From the IMG/VR virus record IMGVR_UViG_3300030108_005444, positions 1-64,000 of that record: a stretch of DNA of 64,000 bases. One strand, written 5' to 3'. Positions within the stretch are counted from its first letter, which is position 1. Every line of letters starts with the position of its first letter. Positions 1-11,900 of the stretch are shown piece by piece. This stretch comes from a virus. The notes under the pieces are model-generated. The model was given only the letters and a program-made list of their open reading frames with translations. It searched no databases and was not told the origin of the DNA. The position numbers and the translations under genes were made by a program.

Positions 1-1
1 T

Positions 2-880
2 CGTGGTACCACTACATCTTCAGCAAGACGCGAAACACCTTCACAAGTGTTTGGCATATCGACTCCTGGGCCTATAGACTTTGAGGGTCAAAAAATAGAC
101 AAAAGAGAATCAATCAATAGACATGGAAAAATTTATCAAGACTCAAACAATGAATTTGATTTCAATTCGGTAGCACATTCAAGACTTGGAGGTAATACTT
201 TTGTAATGGATGACGGCACTCCGAGACTTAGGGAAGGCAATAACGATGTTACTGAAATAAAAAATGAAATGATAAGTTTAAGGACACGTTCAGGTGCACA
301 ATTACTACTGCATAATACTGAAGGATTAGCTTACATTATTAATAATGATGGCACAGCATGGTTAGAATTCTCCAAAGACGGCAAAGTTGATATCTATGCC
401 CGAGATTCAGTAAGCGTACACACAGACAATGATTTTAATCTTAGAGCCGAACGTGACATCAATATTGAAGCTGGACGAAATGTTAACATCAAGGCCACAG
501 GACAAAATGCAACTCCAAATTTAATTAACTCTGCCATATCTGCAACGACTGGCAGAGTACGCATAGAATCGGCAGCTAACACAGAATTGTTTATTGGCAC
601 AGATGGTTTAATCCGTGCAGGCAACGATGTAAAAACATTTGCAACCAATGACTTTTTAGTAAACACTGATAACGAAATACATTTCAACACCTCTGGAAAA
701 GTTCTTACAAGTGTTTTGACAGCACTAACAACATTTAAAAATGCAGGAGTCAACCAGGAACAGTCAATTATGAAACGTGTGCCAACAGTTGAACCATATG
801 CTGAACATGAAAACAAAAAGGCCGAGACCAACGCAGGACACACTGACCGTGAGGCCGTCGACACAAGGAACATCACATAA
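2..880 (+). CDS. 5: Baseplate hub / tail-spike gp5-like protein, C-terminal part (5'-truncated by window)
   Basis: The frame is open to the left edge, so the true start lies outside the window; the internal GTG at 47 is not a convincing start. The visible 292 residues begin in a linker and continue into a VgrG/gp5-like part: an OB/beta-rich segment, then a stretch of alternating short strands with repeats of the type 'DINIEAGRNVNIKA' (about residues 140-160), typical of the triple-stranded beta-helix needle of T4 gp5 and VgrG. Family knowledge: gp5 forms the central membrane-puncturing spike under the tail tube; any lysozyme domain would be upstream of what is visible. The stop overlaps the start of the PAAR gene by one base (TAATG), matching the physical order of spike and tip. 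Identification rests on the repeat architecture and the gene order to PAAR, gp25 and gp6. Confidence 0.8.
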   Translation, partial: RGTTTSSARRETPSQVFGISTPGPIDFEGQKIDKRESINRHGKIYQDSNNEFDFNSVAHSRLGGNTFVMDDGTPRLREGNNDVTEIKNEMISLRTRSGAQLLLHNTEGLAYIINNDGTAWLEFSKDGKVDIYARDSVSVHTDNDFNLRAERDINIEAGRNVNIKATGQNATPNLINSAISATTGRVRIESAANTELFIGTDGLIRAGNDVKTFATNDFLVNTDNEIHFNTSGKVLTSVLTALTTFKNAGVNQEQSIMKRVPTVEPYAEHENKKAETNAGHTDREAVDTRNIT

Positions 881-1176
881 TGCCTGGCATAGTTAGAGTG
901 GGAGAGGATACACACGTTGGCCACGCTTCACCAACGCCCAATCCATTCCATCAAACTTCCTATGCAACAGGTGCCGCAAAAGTTTTTGTTAATGGTGCCA
1001 AAGTTGTTAGGATAGGAGATACTACAGGTTGTGGAGATCCAGCGGCGGCAGGATCCAGCAACGTGTTTGCTGAGGGTATTGGAGTTCACAGAATAGGTGA
1101 CGCAACCAGTGGGCATGGATCTTGGGTGGCTAATGCCGCGGCTACCGGTTCGGGAGATGTTAAAGCAAATGGCTAA
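880..1176 (+). CDS. PAAR-domain spike-tip protein
   Basis: A 98-residue protein made almost entirely of a PAAR domain: it opens MPGIVRVGED, has the repeated 'V.V.G..V.RIGD' turns ('AKVVRIGDTTGCGDP', 'IGVHRIGDATSGHG') and conserved His/Cys residues (His in 'THVGHASPTP' and Cys in 'TGCGDP') that in the family bind one metal ion at the cone apex. PAAR proteins cap the VgrG/gp5 needle and sharpen it for membrane penetration. The start codon overlaps the gp5 stop (TAATG), so the two are translationally coupled, fitting a 1:3 tip-to-spike assembly. Length is normal for phage PAAR proteins. The function is well supported by motif and position; the metal is inferred from the family. Confidence 0.9.
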   Translation: MPGIVRVGEDTHVGHASPTPNPFHQTSYATGAAKVFVNGAKVVRIGDTTGCGDPAAAGSSNVFAEGIGVHRIGDATSGHGSWVANAAATGSGDVKANG

Positions 1177-1429
1177 TCCTGATTATGCGACACTATTGCC
1201 ACAGATAGCCGCTGAAAGTGATCCAACTGCCAAACAGGCATTGATTGACCAGTGCTATGTGTTTGAAACTACACCAACTGTGTCAGAACAAAATTTGTTC
1301 AATTACATGGAGTCAGACTACGTAGAAGACAATCCAGGTAACACTGATGACTCATCTTCAGCTGACTCATCTACTTTATTTTCTGCCTATGCAGGAGTTT
1401 ATGTTAACAATGATGGAGAATCGACATGA
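1169..1429 (+). CDS. Small acidic baseplate-region protein, unknown function
   Basis: About 86 residues starting MANPDYATLLPQ; an in-frame ATG at 1157 would add four residues and sits directly behind GGGAG, so the start is uncertain. The start overlaps the PAAR gene. The protein is acidic, with a helical N-terminal half (many Ala/Gln) and a Ser/Asp-rich linker ('DDSSSADSS') before a short hydrophobic end. I see no catalytic motif or membrane segment. Its place between PAAR and gp25, and its 4-nt overlap with the next gene, suggest a minor baseplate or assembly protein made with the tail. I do not recognise a family. Confidence 0.6.
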   Translation: MANPDYATLLPQIAAESDPTAKQALIDQCYVFETTPTVSEQNLFNYMESDYVEDNPGNTDDSSSADSSTLFSAYAGVYVNNDGEST

Positions 1430-1896
1430 CATTAACTAAACGCTCAACCAAAGGATCAGCTTTAACCTATTCAGAACTGGATGGCAATTTCACACATCTA
1501 GGCGGAGATGGCACATATCAATTTCCTTCAACTGATGGCACCAGTGGCCATGTCCTAACCACAAATGGCTCAGGCGCACTAAGTTTTACAAACCTTTCAA
1601 CCACTCCAATTGTTTTCAGTGTGCAGAATCTGACTGGTCCAGGCGCAATCAGTTTGACAGAAACCGTAACATTCATCACCACAACAGGCACAGATGCTTA
1701 CACACTGGCAGATGGCACAGAAGGACAGATCAAAATAATCGTAATGAAGGGGGACGGTGGCAATGGCACTCTTACTCCAGATAATCTTGTGGGGTTCACA
1801 GCTATAAGATTTACTGATGTCAATAATTCAGCTGTATTGCTGTCTGGATCCACTGGGTGGAACATAATAGCACTACAACAGGCAACAAGAATATAA
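1426..1896 (+). CDS. Short fibre-like virion protein
   Basis: A 156-residue Gly/Thr/Ser-rich protein opening MTLTKRSTKGSALTYSELDGNF, a start seen in many marine T4-like phage fibre or decoration proteins ('..G..LTY.E.D.NF..L' is a recurrent tail-fibre N-terminal motif). The middle 'DGTSGHVLTTNGSGALSF' resembles the beta-prism repeats of phage fibres. The C-terminal half is beta-rich with no cysteine or catalytic signature. It overlaps the preceding gene by 4 nt (ATGA) and precedes gp25, so it is probably made late and attached to the baseplate. The structural role is inferred from composition, motif and context, not from a named family. Confidence 0.6.
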   Translation: MTLTKRSTKGSALTYSELDGNFTHLGGDGTYQFPSTDGTSGHVLTTNGSGALSFTNLSTTPIVFSVQNLTGPGAISLTETVTFITTTGTDAYTLADGTEGQIKIIVMKGDGGNGTLTPDNLVGFTAIRFTDVNNSAVLLSGSTGWNIIALQQATRI

Positions 1897-1901
1897 TAGG
1901 T

Positions 1902-1909
1902 AGTAAATA
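1902..1909 (+). promoter_or_regulatory. T4-type late promoter motif (AGTAAATA), gp25
   Basis: AGTAAATA matches the T4 late consensus TATAAATA at 6 of 8 positions and ends exactly 6 nt before the gp25 ATG. The same TAAATA-N6-ATG arrangement precedes four other structural genes here. There is no Shine-Dalgarno sequence between motif and start. Confidence 0.45.
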
Positions 1910-1915
1910 CAACAA

Positions 1916-2374
1916 ATGGCAGTAGTAACATACAAAAATCAAAAAGCAACACCACAAAAGACGCCTAATGCCCAAGTATACAGTGGATTTTCCACACAAG
2001 GTAGAGAGTTCAAAAATCCAAAATTATATGACGTTGAATTAGTAAAACAAGATTTACTCAACCATTTCAACATTAGAAAAGGTGAAAAATTAGAAAATCC
2101 TGACTTTGGCACTAACATTTGGTCATATGTTTTTGATCCTTTGGATGGCGAAACAAAAGATCTAATCATCCAAGAAGTTGAGCAAGTTGTAAACTATGAT
2201 CCTAGAGTGGCTCTTGATCAAATAGAAGTTTTAGATTCGGAACATGGAATACAAGTGAGAATGACTATACTGTACATAGGATATGGACTAGGAGAATCTA
2301 TTAATTTACTATTTGATAACCAACAAGGTTTGTTACAAGGACAGACGCAGGTGTTTTCAAGCCAATCGTATTAA
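1916..2374 (+). CDS. 25: Baseplate wedge subunit gp25 (lysozyme-like fold)
   Basis: A 152-residue protein with the gp25/W family signature: 'RKGEKLENPDFGTNIW' at about residues 54-69, followed by 'DPLD' and the helix '(I)QEVEQVVNYDPRV', and a beta-rich end with 'I.V.Y...G'. In T4, gp25 joins gp6 and gp53 in the baseplate wedge core and connects it to the sheath start; the fold is lysozyme-like but the protein is structural. An extra N-terminal 20 residues are Gln/Thr-rich. The next gene is gp6, its wedge partner, 33 nt downstream. Expression is probably late: a TAAATA motif lies 6 nt before the ATG. Confidence 0.92.
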   Translation: MAVVTYKNQKATPQKTPNAQVYSGFSTQGREFKNPKLYDVELVKQDLLNHFNIRKGEKLENPDFGTNIWSYVFDPLDGETKDLIIQEVEQVVNYDPRVALDQIEVLDSEHGIQVRMTILYIGYGLGESINLLFDNQQGLLQGQTQVFSSQSY

Positions 2375-2393
2375 GTGCTACGTTAATCTTTCA

Positions 2394-2401
2394 AATAAAT
2401 A
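2394..2401 (+). promoter_or_regulatory. T4-type late promoter motif (AATAAATA), gp6
   Basis: AATAAATA differs from TATAAATA at one position and ends 6 nt before the gp6 ATG. It sits in the short gap after gp25. No Shine-Dalgarno sequence is visible between motif and start. Confidence 0.55.
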
Positions 2402-2407
2402 TTTTAA

Positions 2408-5400
2408 ATGGCAACAAATAATCGACAAAATACTCTTTTAGCTAATACAGTTTGGCAAAAAATTTATAGAACATTTTCTCAAGCTGATTTTAAGTCATAT
2501 GATTTTGATACTATTAGACGTACTTTAATTGATTATCTCAAATTAAATTATCCTGAATCTTTTAATGATTTCATTGAGTCATCTGAATATGTGGCTCTAA
2601 TTGATATGATTGCCTATGTTGCCCAATCTATATCATATAGAGTTGATTTGAATTCAAGAGAAAACTTTATTGATCTCGCTGAACGTAAAGAATCTGTTCT
2701 ACGTTTAGCTAGACTTATTTCATATCAGCCTAAAAGAACAATATCTGGTAGCGGCTTCTTAAAAATACAATCCATCACAACCACTGAATCAGTCCTGGAC
2801 AGTAACGGACAGAATCTAGCAGACACTCCGATCCTATGGAACGACTTGACTAACGACAATTGGCAAGATCAATTTAATTCAGTGCTTAATGCATCACTCC
2901 CAAAAAATCAGTTTGTCAACAAACCTGAATTGAGTAGCACCATAGCAGGAGTGCCAACACAATTGTATAGAATAAATGGATCTAATTTTGATCTTCCGAT
3001 ATATCCGTTCAGTAAGTCAATTAATGGAATCAACATGGAATTTGAGGTTGTGCCTTGTTCTTTTGCCAATGAGTCCTATGTTTACGAAGAAGCACCAGTG
3101 CTAGGAAATTCCCTTTCATTGTTGTATAAAAATGACAGTAAAGGCTTTGGATCAAACAACACAGGATATTTTGTTCATTTCAAACAAGGAAATCTTAATT
3201 CACAGGACTTTTCTATTACAAACACAGCTCCAAACACAATTGTATCCATCACAGAAAATAATATTAACAACGATGATGTGTTCCTGTTCAAGTTAGACCA
3301 AAATGGAGTAGTAGAACAAAAATGGACTAAAGTACCTGCTATAATAGGAAACAATGTAATTTACAATAACCTTGAAAAAACAGAAACAGAACAGTTTGCT
3401 GTTGTGTCAAAAGCCAATGATCAAATCGATCTTGTATTTTCGGATGGCGTGTATGGCACTTTGCCGCAAGGCAACTTTAGATCCTTTTTTAGGCAAAGCA
3501 ATGGACTTACATATCAAATTAATAAAAGCGATGTCCAAAACATTAATATAAGTGTAGACTATGTAAGCAAGTCGGGACAAATTAATACAATTACTTTGAA
3601 TTGTTCTTTACAATCAAATGTTTCAAATGCATCAAGATCACAGACAATCAACGATATTAAAACTTTAGCTCCGCAATCATATTATACAAACAACCGTATG
3701 GTGTCTGCAGAAGATTATCAAATAGTTCCACTGACAGAAAATCCATCAATTGTAAAAGCAAAAGCACAGGTTAGATCTGCTTCTGGCATATCTAGATTTT
3801 TAGACATCACTGATCCTACAGGAGTTTATTCACAAACTGACATTGTATCCGATGATGGAGTATTATACACAGAAGAAGATACAGAAACATTTGACTTCCA
3901 ATTTTCGATCGATACAGACATTGAAAATGTTATAGATACAGATCTAACTGATGTAATTCAATCAAGTTCACTAAGGCAATACTATTACAGTAACTTTGCT
4001 AGAATATCAGCTGGTGGAACAAAAACTTGGAATAAAAGCACACAAACAACCAACCAAGTAACTGGATATATTCAAGACACTGGACCATTATCGGTCGGAA
4101 GTTTTACTTCAACCAATCTTTTGTACGTAAGACCTAACACATTACTAAAATTTACAGCTCCTAGTGGCAAGCATTTTATGACACAAAATGGAACATTAAT
4201 GACCGGCACAGCTGGTCATCCAGGATCAGCTGATACTATTTGGTGTAAAGTTATTTCAATAGAAGGTGATGGATCCAACGGAGGACAAGGAAACTTATCA
4301 GACGGAACTGGTCCAATTGTGTTAAATGAACTGGTTCCTACCACAGCAGAATTGGCTGAAATTATTCCTTCATTTGTATCAACTGTGAGTTCTACTCTTA
4401 AAACTTCAATAATAGACAACGTGAAAAACTACAAAAATTTTGGACTTGGATACAATGCTGTTAAAGAAGAATGGTATGTTATTGATCAAGACAATATTAA
4501 CACTGGCGAATTTTCACTGGCTAACGCTGAAGACACAACAGATTCGAACTTAGACTCATCATGGCTAATAAGATTTGAAACCAATGGCGTATCCTATACT
4601 GTATCTAATAGATCAACAAGATATATTTTTCAGTCAGCGTCAAGGAATAAATTTTATTTTGATGAAACTGTTAAAATTAATGATCCTGAAACAGGATTTA
4701 CAATTAAAGATAAAATAAGGATTCTAAAATCAAATACAAAAGCAGATTTTGTATCAAATTTAACATTTGATTATGATTGGCAAATTGTAAAAAATGTCCT
4801 TGATTCAGACGGATACGCTGACACAAGAAAAATGCAGGTTGGATTTTTTGACGCCGATGATGACGGAGTCGTTGACAATCCTGACCTTTTTACTCTTATA
4901 GTCGATCCTAAGACAGATGTTACAAAAAAATACGTCTTCTTACAAACAACAACAACAAGTGGTTTCGAAGAAACTAATATTATCGACAACACTAATTTTG
5001 TTGTTGTGGCAACAGAAGATGATATAACACAACCTAGTGCTTATCCTAATGGACAATTATTTTATTTTTATGATTCTGACACTTTTAAAACTTATGACTC
5101 CACAGAAGATGAGTTAGTGTCCGCCACTGGATATACTGCTAAATTAGGCAGACAAGATCTATTATATAACTATAACCATGGAGCTCCTAGAAATAGGAGA
5201 ATAGATCCAGCAGTTTCTAATTTAATTGACATCTATGTAATCACTAGGTCATACAATGAAAATATTAGAGAATGGTTGCGAAATAATCAAACAACAACCA
5301 GACCAAGCGAACCAACAATTTTTGAACTCGAAAATGATTATTTGAAAAACTTAGATTCACTTAAAAGTGTAAGTGATGAAATTATTTTTAATCCTGGCGA

Positions 5401-5914
5401 ATTCAAATTATTGTTTGGACCAGGAGCAGACTCTAAGTTACAGGCAACATTTAAAATTGTTAAAAATAAAAACGCTACAATAAGTGACAGTCAAATTAAA
5501 TCAGATGTAATAAGTGCCATTGACACTTTCTTTAGTATTGATTTTTGGGACTTCGGAGAAAATTTTTACTTTACAGAATTGGCAGCTTATATACATAACC
5601 AAACAGCACCAGATGTGTCTAGTGTTGTGATTGTTCCGTCTGAATCAGGAAATTCATTTGGATCTCTGTTCCAAGTGTACGCTGAAGACAACCAAATTTT
5701 TATTAGTAGTGCCACTGTAGATAATGTTGAAATAATAACTTCAATATCTGCAGAAACTATTAAAGCAACAGGCACTGTTGTTTCTTCATCAACCACTGTT
5801 TCTTCAACAGGCACAACAACATCTACAAGCACCACAGGAACAACAAGTACAACAGGCACAGTAGCAAGTTCTGTAACAACGACAACAGGAGGTACTAGTG
5901 GAGGCTACTACTAA
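2408..5914 (+). CDS. 6: Baseplate wedge subunit gp6
   Basis: An 1168-residue protein. The first ~110 residues carry the gp6/baseplate J-like hallmark of T4-like marine phages: 'FDTIRRTLIDYLK', 'FNDFIESSEYVALIDMIAY', 'SRENFIDLAERKESVLRLARL'. Later parts include 'SDGVYGTLPQG' and 'QSYYTNNRMVSAEDYQ' (about residues 345-440), typical of baseplate J/gp6 rings, and a gp6-like C-terminal 'IKSDVISAIDTFF...FGENFYFTEL' (about 1020-1065). T4 gp6 (660 residues) forms the continuous iris of the baseplate; this one is far longer because of inserted beta-rich domains. The last ~48 residues are almost only Ser, Thr, Gly and Val, which is odd for a wedge protein. The stop overlaps the next start (TAATG). Confidence 0.9.
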   Translation: MATNNRQNTLLANTVWQKIYRTFSQADFKSYDFDTIRRTLIDYLKLNYPESFNDFIESSEYVALIDMIAYVAQSISYRVDLNSRENFIDLAERKESVLRLARLISYQPKRTISGSGFLKIQSITTTESVLDSNGQNLADTPILWNDLTNDNWQDQFNSVLNASLPKNQFVNKPELSSTIAGVPTQLYRINGSNFDLPIYPFSKSINGINMEFEVVPCSFANESYVYEEAPVLGNSLSLLYKNDSKGFGSNNTGYFVHFKQGNLNSQDFSITNTAPNTIVSITENNINNDDVFLFKLDQNGVVEQKWTKVPAIIGNNVIYNNLEKTETEQFAVVSKANDQIDLVFSDGVYGTLPQGNFRSFFRQSNGLTYQINKSDVQNINISVDYVSKSGQINTITLNCSLQSNVSNASRSQTINDIKTLAPQSYYTNNRMVSAEDYQIVPLTENPSIVKAKAQVRSASGISRFLDITDPTGVYSQTDIVSDDGVLYTEEDTETFDFQFSIDTDIENVIDTDLTDVIQSSSLRQYYYSNFARISAGGTKTWNKSTQTTNQVTGYIQDTGPLSVGSFTSTNLLYVRPNTLLKFTAPSGKHFMTQNGTLMTGTAGHPGSADTIWCKVISIEGDGSNGGQGNLSDGTGPIVLNELVPTTAELAEIIPSFVSTVSSTLKTSIIDNVKNYKNFGLGYNAVKEEWYVIDQDNINTGEFSLANAEDTTDSNLDSSWLIRFETNGVSYTVSNRSTRYIFQSASRNKFYFDETVKINDPETGFTIKDKIRILKSNTKADFVSNLTFDYDWQIVKNVLDSDGYADTRKMQVGFFDADDDGVVDNPDLFTLIVDPKTDVTKKYVFLQTTTTSGFEETNIIDNTNFVVVATEDDITQPSAYPNGQLFYFYDSDTFKTYDSTEDELVSATGYTAKLGRQDLLYNYNHGAPRNRRIDPAVSNLIDIYVITRSYNENIREWLRNNQTTTRPSEPTIFELENDYLKNLDSLKSVSDEIIFNPGEFKLLFGPGADSKLQATFKIVKNKNATISDSQIKSDVISAIDTFFSIDFWDFGENFYFTELAAYIHNQTAPDVSSVVIVPSESGNSFGSLFQVYAEDNQIFISSATVDNVEIITSISAETIKATGTVVSSSTTVSSTGTTTSTSTTGTTSTTGTVASSVTTTTGGTSGGYY

Positions 5915-8900
5915 TGAGCAAATCTTCTAGATCTTCAAGTTCACTTCTTCCTGGAATATTTCAAACAGAAAAAAACAAAAGATTTATATCTAGCACAATT
6001 GATCAATTAATTGAACCTACAGTACTAGATAGATTGAATGCATATGTAGGTCAAAGATATAGACCAAGTTATAGGACAAATGATTTATTTTTAGATGAGT
6101 CTTCTTCAGATAGACAAAACTATCAATTGGAGCCAACAGTAATTTATAAGACTGATGGTGAAAATATTGATTTTGCCACAACCTATATTGACACTGTAAA
6201 CAAAATACAAGCTGACGGAGGATCAACATCCAGTCATGCCAGTTTATGGAAGCAAACACATTATTCATATCAACCTCCAATCAACATTGACAAATTGTCC
6301 AATTATAGACAGTACTATTGGCTAGAAAATGACCTGCCGAATATCACTTCTAGATTAGGAACTCCAGGGAGTGAAGTTACATTTAGTGTGACAAATAACG
6401 CTTTCGGAGGATACCAGTTTACACATAAATCTCAAAGCAATCCTGATATTATTGTGTACAAAGGAAACACATATAACTTTGACATCAACGCTTTAGGACA
6501 TCCATTCCATATAAAAACAAAACTAGGCACAGGCACAGATAATCAATTCGAAGACTATGTAACCAATAATGGCACAGATAATGGAACAGTCACGCTGAAA
6601 GTTCCTGCTTCTGATAGTTCTAGTCAAGTCGAAACAGTTCTATTTTACCAATGTCAGTATCATGCCGCAATGCACGGAAGAATAATAATCAAAGATTTAG
6701 CTGATGAAAAATTTGACGTGACAGAAAATATTGTTGGCTGTAAAAAATACACTGATCCAACAGGCTTAGTGTTTAGTAATGGAATGAACATTAGTTTACT
6801 TGATGATGTTGAAGGCACATACGCTAATTCAACATTTCATGTGACAGGAGTAGGAGAATATATTACTCTTACAGAAAAAGATAATTTTGTGGTGTATGAA
6901 AGTTTTGCTACTACAACAGGTAATCTTTTCGATGAAAGCGGCACTACTGGATTCGACACTGTGGGATTCGACCAGACTACAGGACAAAGTAGCAAGCCAG
7001 ACTACTGGACAATCTCTCGAGGAAGTAGAGACTTAAACGCTTGGTCACGTTCCAACAGATGGGTACATGCAGATGTGATTAAAACTGCGGCCGATAAAAA
7101 CAATGTCGAGATCAAACTATCAGAAGATATCAGGGCCAAAAGACCCATTGTGGAATTTGTTGCTGGCATTGAATTGTATAATCATGGCATTGATGGACAA
7201 GTTGTTGATGTAATTGATACAAGTATCACAGATGCACTGTCCAAAATCCAAGGAAGTTTAGGATTCATAGCAGATGGTACATCATTAAAAAAGGGCGATA
7301 AAGTAATTTTTTTAAATGATCCAGATGTTAATAATAAAGTTTTTACAGTTGATTTTGTTACAATAGGAGACAGCACACAACTTTTACAATTGTATTTGAT
7401 TGATGATTCAACAACTTTAGCAAGTGGAACTAGTATAGTGTCCAAACGAGGAGACACCAAAGGAGTCACATATCATTATGATGGCTCAACGTGGAAAGCA
7501 TCGCAATCTAAAACTAAAATACAACAAAAACCATTGTTTGATATCTTTGATAAAGAACATGTATCGTTATCTGATAACTCCAAATATATTTCCTCAAATT
7601 TTACAGGTACAACATTATTTGAAGTTGCTACAGATTCGCAAGGCACGCCAGACACTGTGTATGGTACAACTGTATTATATGATAGTGTTGGACTGATAAA
7701 CAATTTAAAGTTTAACGATACATACAATTCAGAAAGTTTTTCGTATGTTGATAATGGTGTGCTACAAACACAATCCATACGTCAATATCATTTCCATATT
7801 AGAAGGCCGCTTGATTTAAAATTTAGTGCTAGAAACAATTGGATTACTTGTAGTATTTCAAATCCACAAAAAATCATACAACTATATCAACCGCAAACAG
7901 ATCAAGTTGATTTCATAGTTGATCATTACAATAATGCTTATCAGCTGTCTGATCTCGAAATCCAAGTGTTTGTTGACGGTGTACGAACTAGTGATTATAC
8001 AACAGTAACAAAGGGTACAAAACTTTTTGTAAGACTATCTGATCCCAAAAATGATAGTGTTATATCAATCAAATGTTTTAGCACAGCAGGAACTCCTTCA
8101 GGCACAGGATTTTTTGAAGTGCCATTAGGATTACAACGAAATCCTTTAAATGACAATATCACCTCTATGACACTTGGAGATATAATAAAACACTATTCAT
8201 TAGCAACAGATGAACATCCTGATTTTGTAGGCACTGCGATAGGATCTAATAATAGTCGCGATATTAGTGGGCTTTTGTCCTACGGCACATTAATCATGCA
8301 ACATGAAGGTAATGACGCCCTTGCTTCAATTTTAGCACGTGATGAAGTATTAAATTTGACCAAAGCCATCAGATTTGTAGGTAGAAGTTATGATCAAATA
8401 AAAAATTCTATAATACAAAATGCTAATTCTGTAATTGACCCAGGCAACACAGCAGATTATCTTGATTTAATACTAACAAATATTAACCAAAACAAAAATT
8501 CTACAATGCCATTTTTTGCTTCAGACATGCTACAGTATTCCAACGATAAAAACATTTTAGAATATACAGTTGTGGATGGCACAATAAAAAATTATCCAAT
8601 GTCATCAGCATTCAATTTAAACACGCTTACATCTAAAGCTGTGTATGTGTATATCAACAATAATCAAATTTCTTTTTCACAGGACTATAAATTTATTAGT
8701 GCTGATGATTCCACAGCAATGGATGGAATCAACATTTCAGCATCTCTATCAGTAGGAGACAAAATTAAAATTGTTGAATATGATAATACAAATGGCAATT
8801 ACATTCCACCAACTCCAGCCAAACTAGGATTGGCGCCTAAATTTGTACCCGAAAAATTTTTAGATGACAGTTATGTTACAACACAAAATGTTATTAGAGG

Positions 8901-11900
8901 TCATGATGGATCAATCACCATTGCTTATGACGACTTCAGAGATGATTTACTATTAGAATTTGAAAAAAGGATTTACAACAACATTAAAATTGAGTATGAT
9001 TACAACATTGAAATAGACTATGGTTACTTCCGAAATAATGAATACACAAAAGCAGAAACTAACAGGGTATTCGCTAAAGACTTTTATACATGGAGCGGAA
9101 AGAATGCTGTAGATTATACCACAAATGAATTTTATGATAAAGCAGAACCTTTTACATACAATTGGTCGCAGTATCGAAACTCAATTGATAATAAAAGATT
9201 GACAGGACATTGGCGAGCAATTTATAAAGAATGGTATGACACTGATACTCCACATCTAACTCCATGGCAAATGTTTGGATTTTCTGTCAAGCCAGATTGG
9301 TGGGATACACGTTATGGTGAAGCACCATATACATCTGGAAACGCACTACTTTGGAATGACGTAGAAAATGGATTTATTTCTCAAGGCACTAGGGCAGGGT
9401 ACAACAAATATTATGCACGTCCTGGTGTGTCAACAGTAATTCCTGTCAACGAAGCTGGCCAATTACTTGCTCCTGACAATGCAGGCATTATCGGACAAAG
9501 CACAATACTTGAACGTAGACAAGGTGATAATTGGTTATATGGCGATGAAGGTCCTCCCGAAACGGCTTGGAGGAGGTCATCTAGTTATAGATATGCTGAA
9601 CAATGTGCTAAGTTTTTGCTTAAACCTTCACTCTACGCAGGAACTATGTTTGATGTAAGTAGAGTGTCTACGAACGCTGTAGGACAAAAAACCTATAACA
9701 ATTTATACAGGACTAAAATAAGTGATTATATTTTACCTAATGGTGGAAATCTAACAGCTGGGTACATCAATTTAATTTATGATTATCTTACACATCTTGG
9801 ACATACTCCAACTTCATATATTGCTAATAGATTTGCTCATATTTCAACACAACTTTCATATAAATTGGGAGGTTTTTCTAACAAAGAAAATCTAAAAGTT
9901 GTCTTAGGCGCAGTAAGTCCAGCAAGTACTAATAGGAGTATTTTTATACCTGAAGAAAATTATAATTTACTGCTTTATAAAAGTGCCCCAGTCAAAGCAA
10001 TAAATTATTCTGGAGTAATCGTACAAAATGATAGCAATGGATATAAACTTTCAGGATACGCTAACTTTGATAGAACATTCACATATTACAAGCCAAAACA
10101 ATTTAGTGATTTTGATTTAATCAGGATAGGAGCTACAACAGAGTCTTTTACTTTTTGGCAACCTAACACATTTTACACTGCCGGAAGCGTTGTTAAAGAA
10201 GGTAACATATTTTATAGAGCGGCATCTAATATAACGAGTGGATCACAGTTTAGTTCAAACAATTGGTCTGAAATAGGAACAGTTTTGCCTCTCAAAGGTG
10301 GCACAAGTGTCAAAAGGTATAAAAATTATGACGCGGTAGCTACTAAAATTCCATATGGAACAAAATTTAATGATGCTCAATCTGTAGCAGATTTCCTATA
10401 CGGATATGATCGATATTTACAACAGGAAGGATTTGTGTTTGACGGATACACTGTTGAACTAGAACAACCCACTGATTGGGACTTGAGTGTGCGTGAATTT
10501 TTATTTTGGTCACAACAACAATGGAGTGATTCTGCCGTCATTACTTTGTCTCCAGCGGCGCAACAAATTAAATTTGTTTTGGAAAACACAATCGGTGATG
10601 ATATCACTGATAATGAACAATATTATTCTTTACTACAACAAGATGGATTGCCTATTAATCCTAATGATTTTACAACCAAGCGAGATAATGGAGAGTTTAC
10701 AATCAGTACTAATCCTGATACAGATGGCATTTATAATATTGAAATACGAGCAGTACAGAAGGAACACCTTTTAATAGTTGATAATATCACACGATTTTCA
10801 AATGTTGTGTTTGATGAGAAACTTGGAAACAGGCAGGATCGAATAAAACTAATAGGATTTAGAACTGCTAATTGGAACGGTGACTATTATTCTCCAGGAT
10901 TTGTAGTTGATAGAGCAGTAGTTTCAACATGGACAGCTAATAATGATTATCGAATAGGTGATGTAGTAATACATCAAACAAAATATTACACCGCGATAAA
11001 AACACACACATCAGGTGATAATTTTGATGCTACATTTTGGAAGGAGAAGCAACAACCAGTAGCAGATCTATTACCTAACTGGGATAATAAGGCAGAAAGT
11101 TTTAGAGATTTTTATTCACTAGATACAGAAAATTTTGACGCTGATCAACAAAGATACGCTCAACATTTAATTGGATATCAACAAAGAAGTTATTTTGACA
11201 ATCTTGGATTAGATGAATTAACACAATATAAATTTTATCAAGGAATGATTAGGGATAAAGGCACCATATCACCTATACAAAAGTTTGTTTCTGCTCCACA
11301 AAATAATCAAACTGTTTCATATGAATTGTTTGAAGAATATGGTTTCAGGGTAGGAGATTATGGAGGACACCGAACTCAGATTGAACATGAATTTATTATT
11401 AATGAACAGACACATCGTGAACAACAACTGGCATATGAAGTTACCTCCACAACAAAGAATGATGAAGGCTCTATAATCAACGTTAGCCAGACCGATCTTG
11501 TAAAGCGTCCTACTGTGTTTTCTACTGTATTGTTTGACACATTCACATACAATACAACAAACACTATAGACAGCATATTCAAATTTCCTGTGGCAGGTTA
11601 TGTTCCACCAGGGGCAACAAATTACGCAGTATTCAATGAAGAAGACATTGTTAACTTAGATAATACTGATTTCAAAGAAGGTTCAACTGTTTGGATAGCC
11701 AACACACCAAAAAATGATTGGGACGTAAGAAGACTAAATTCATTAGGAGTATTTGTAAAGGAATATAAAAGTTTCGATAAAAAGTTACAGATAACAACAT
11801 CAGAGCCTCATAATTTAAATACAGATGATTATATTGCAATTATCTCAGTCAACGATTCAGTAAACGGAACATATCAAGTAATAGAAGATGACAGTACAGA

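Noticed and set aside
394-924. A 176-codon open frame on the - strand inside the gp5-like gene
   Set aside because: It is antisense to a clear gp5 repeat region, has no ribosome site and its composition (Val/Ser-rich) reflects the opposite strand of Thr/Asn/Ala codons.
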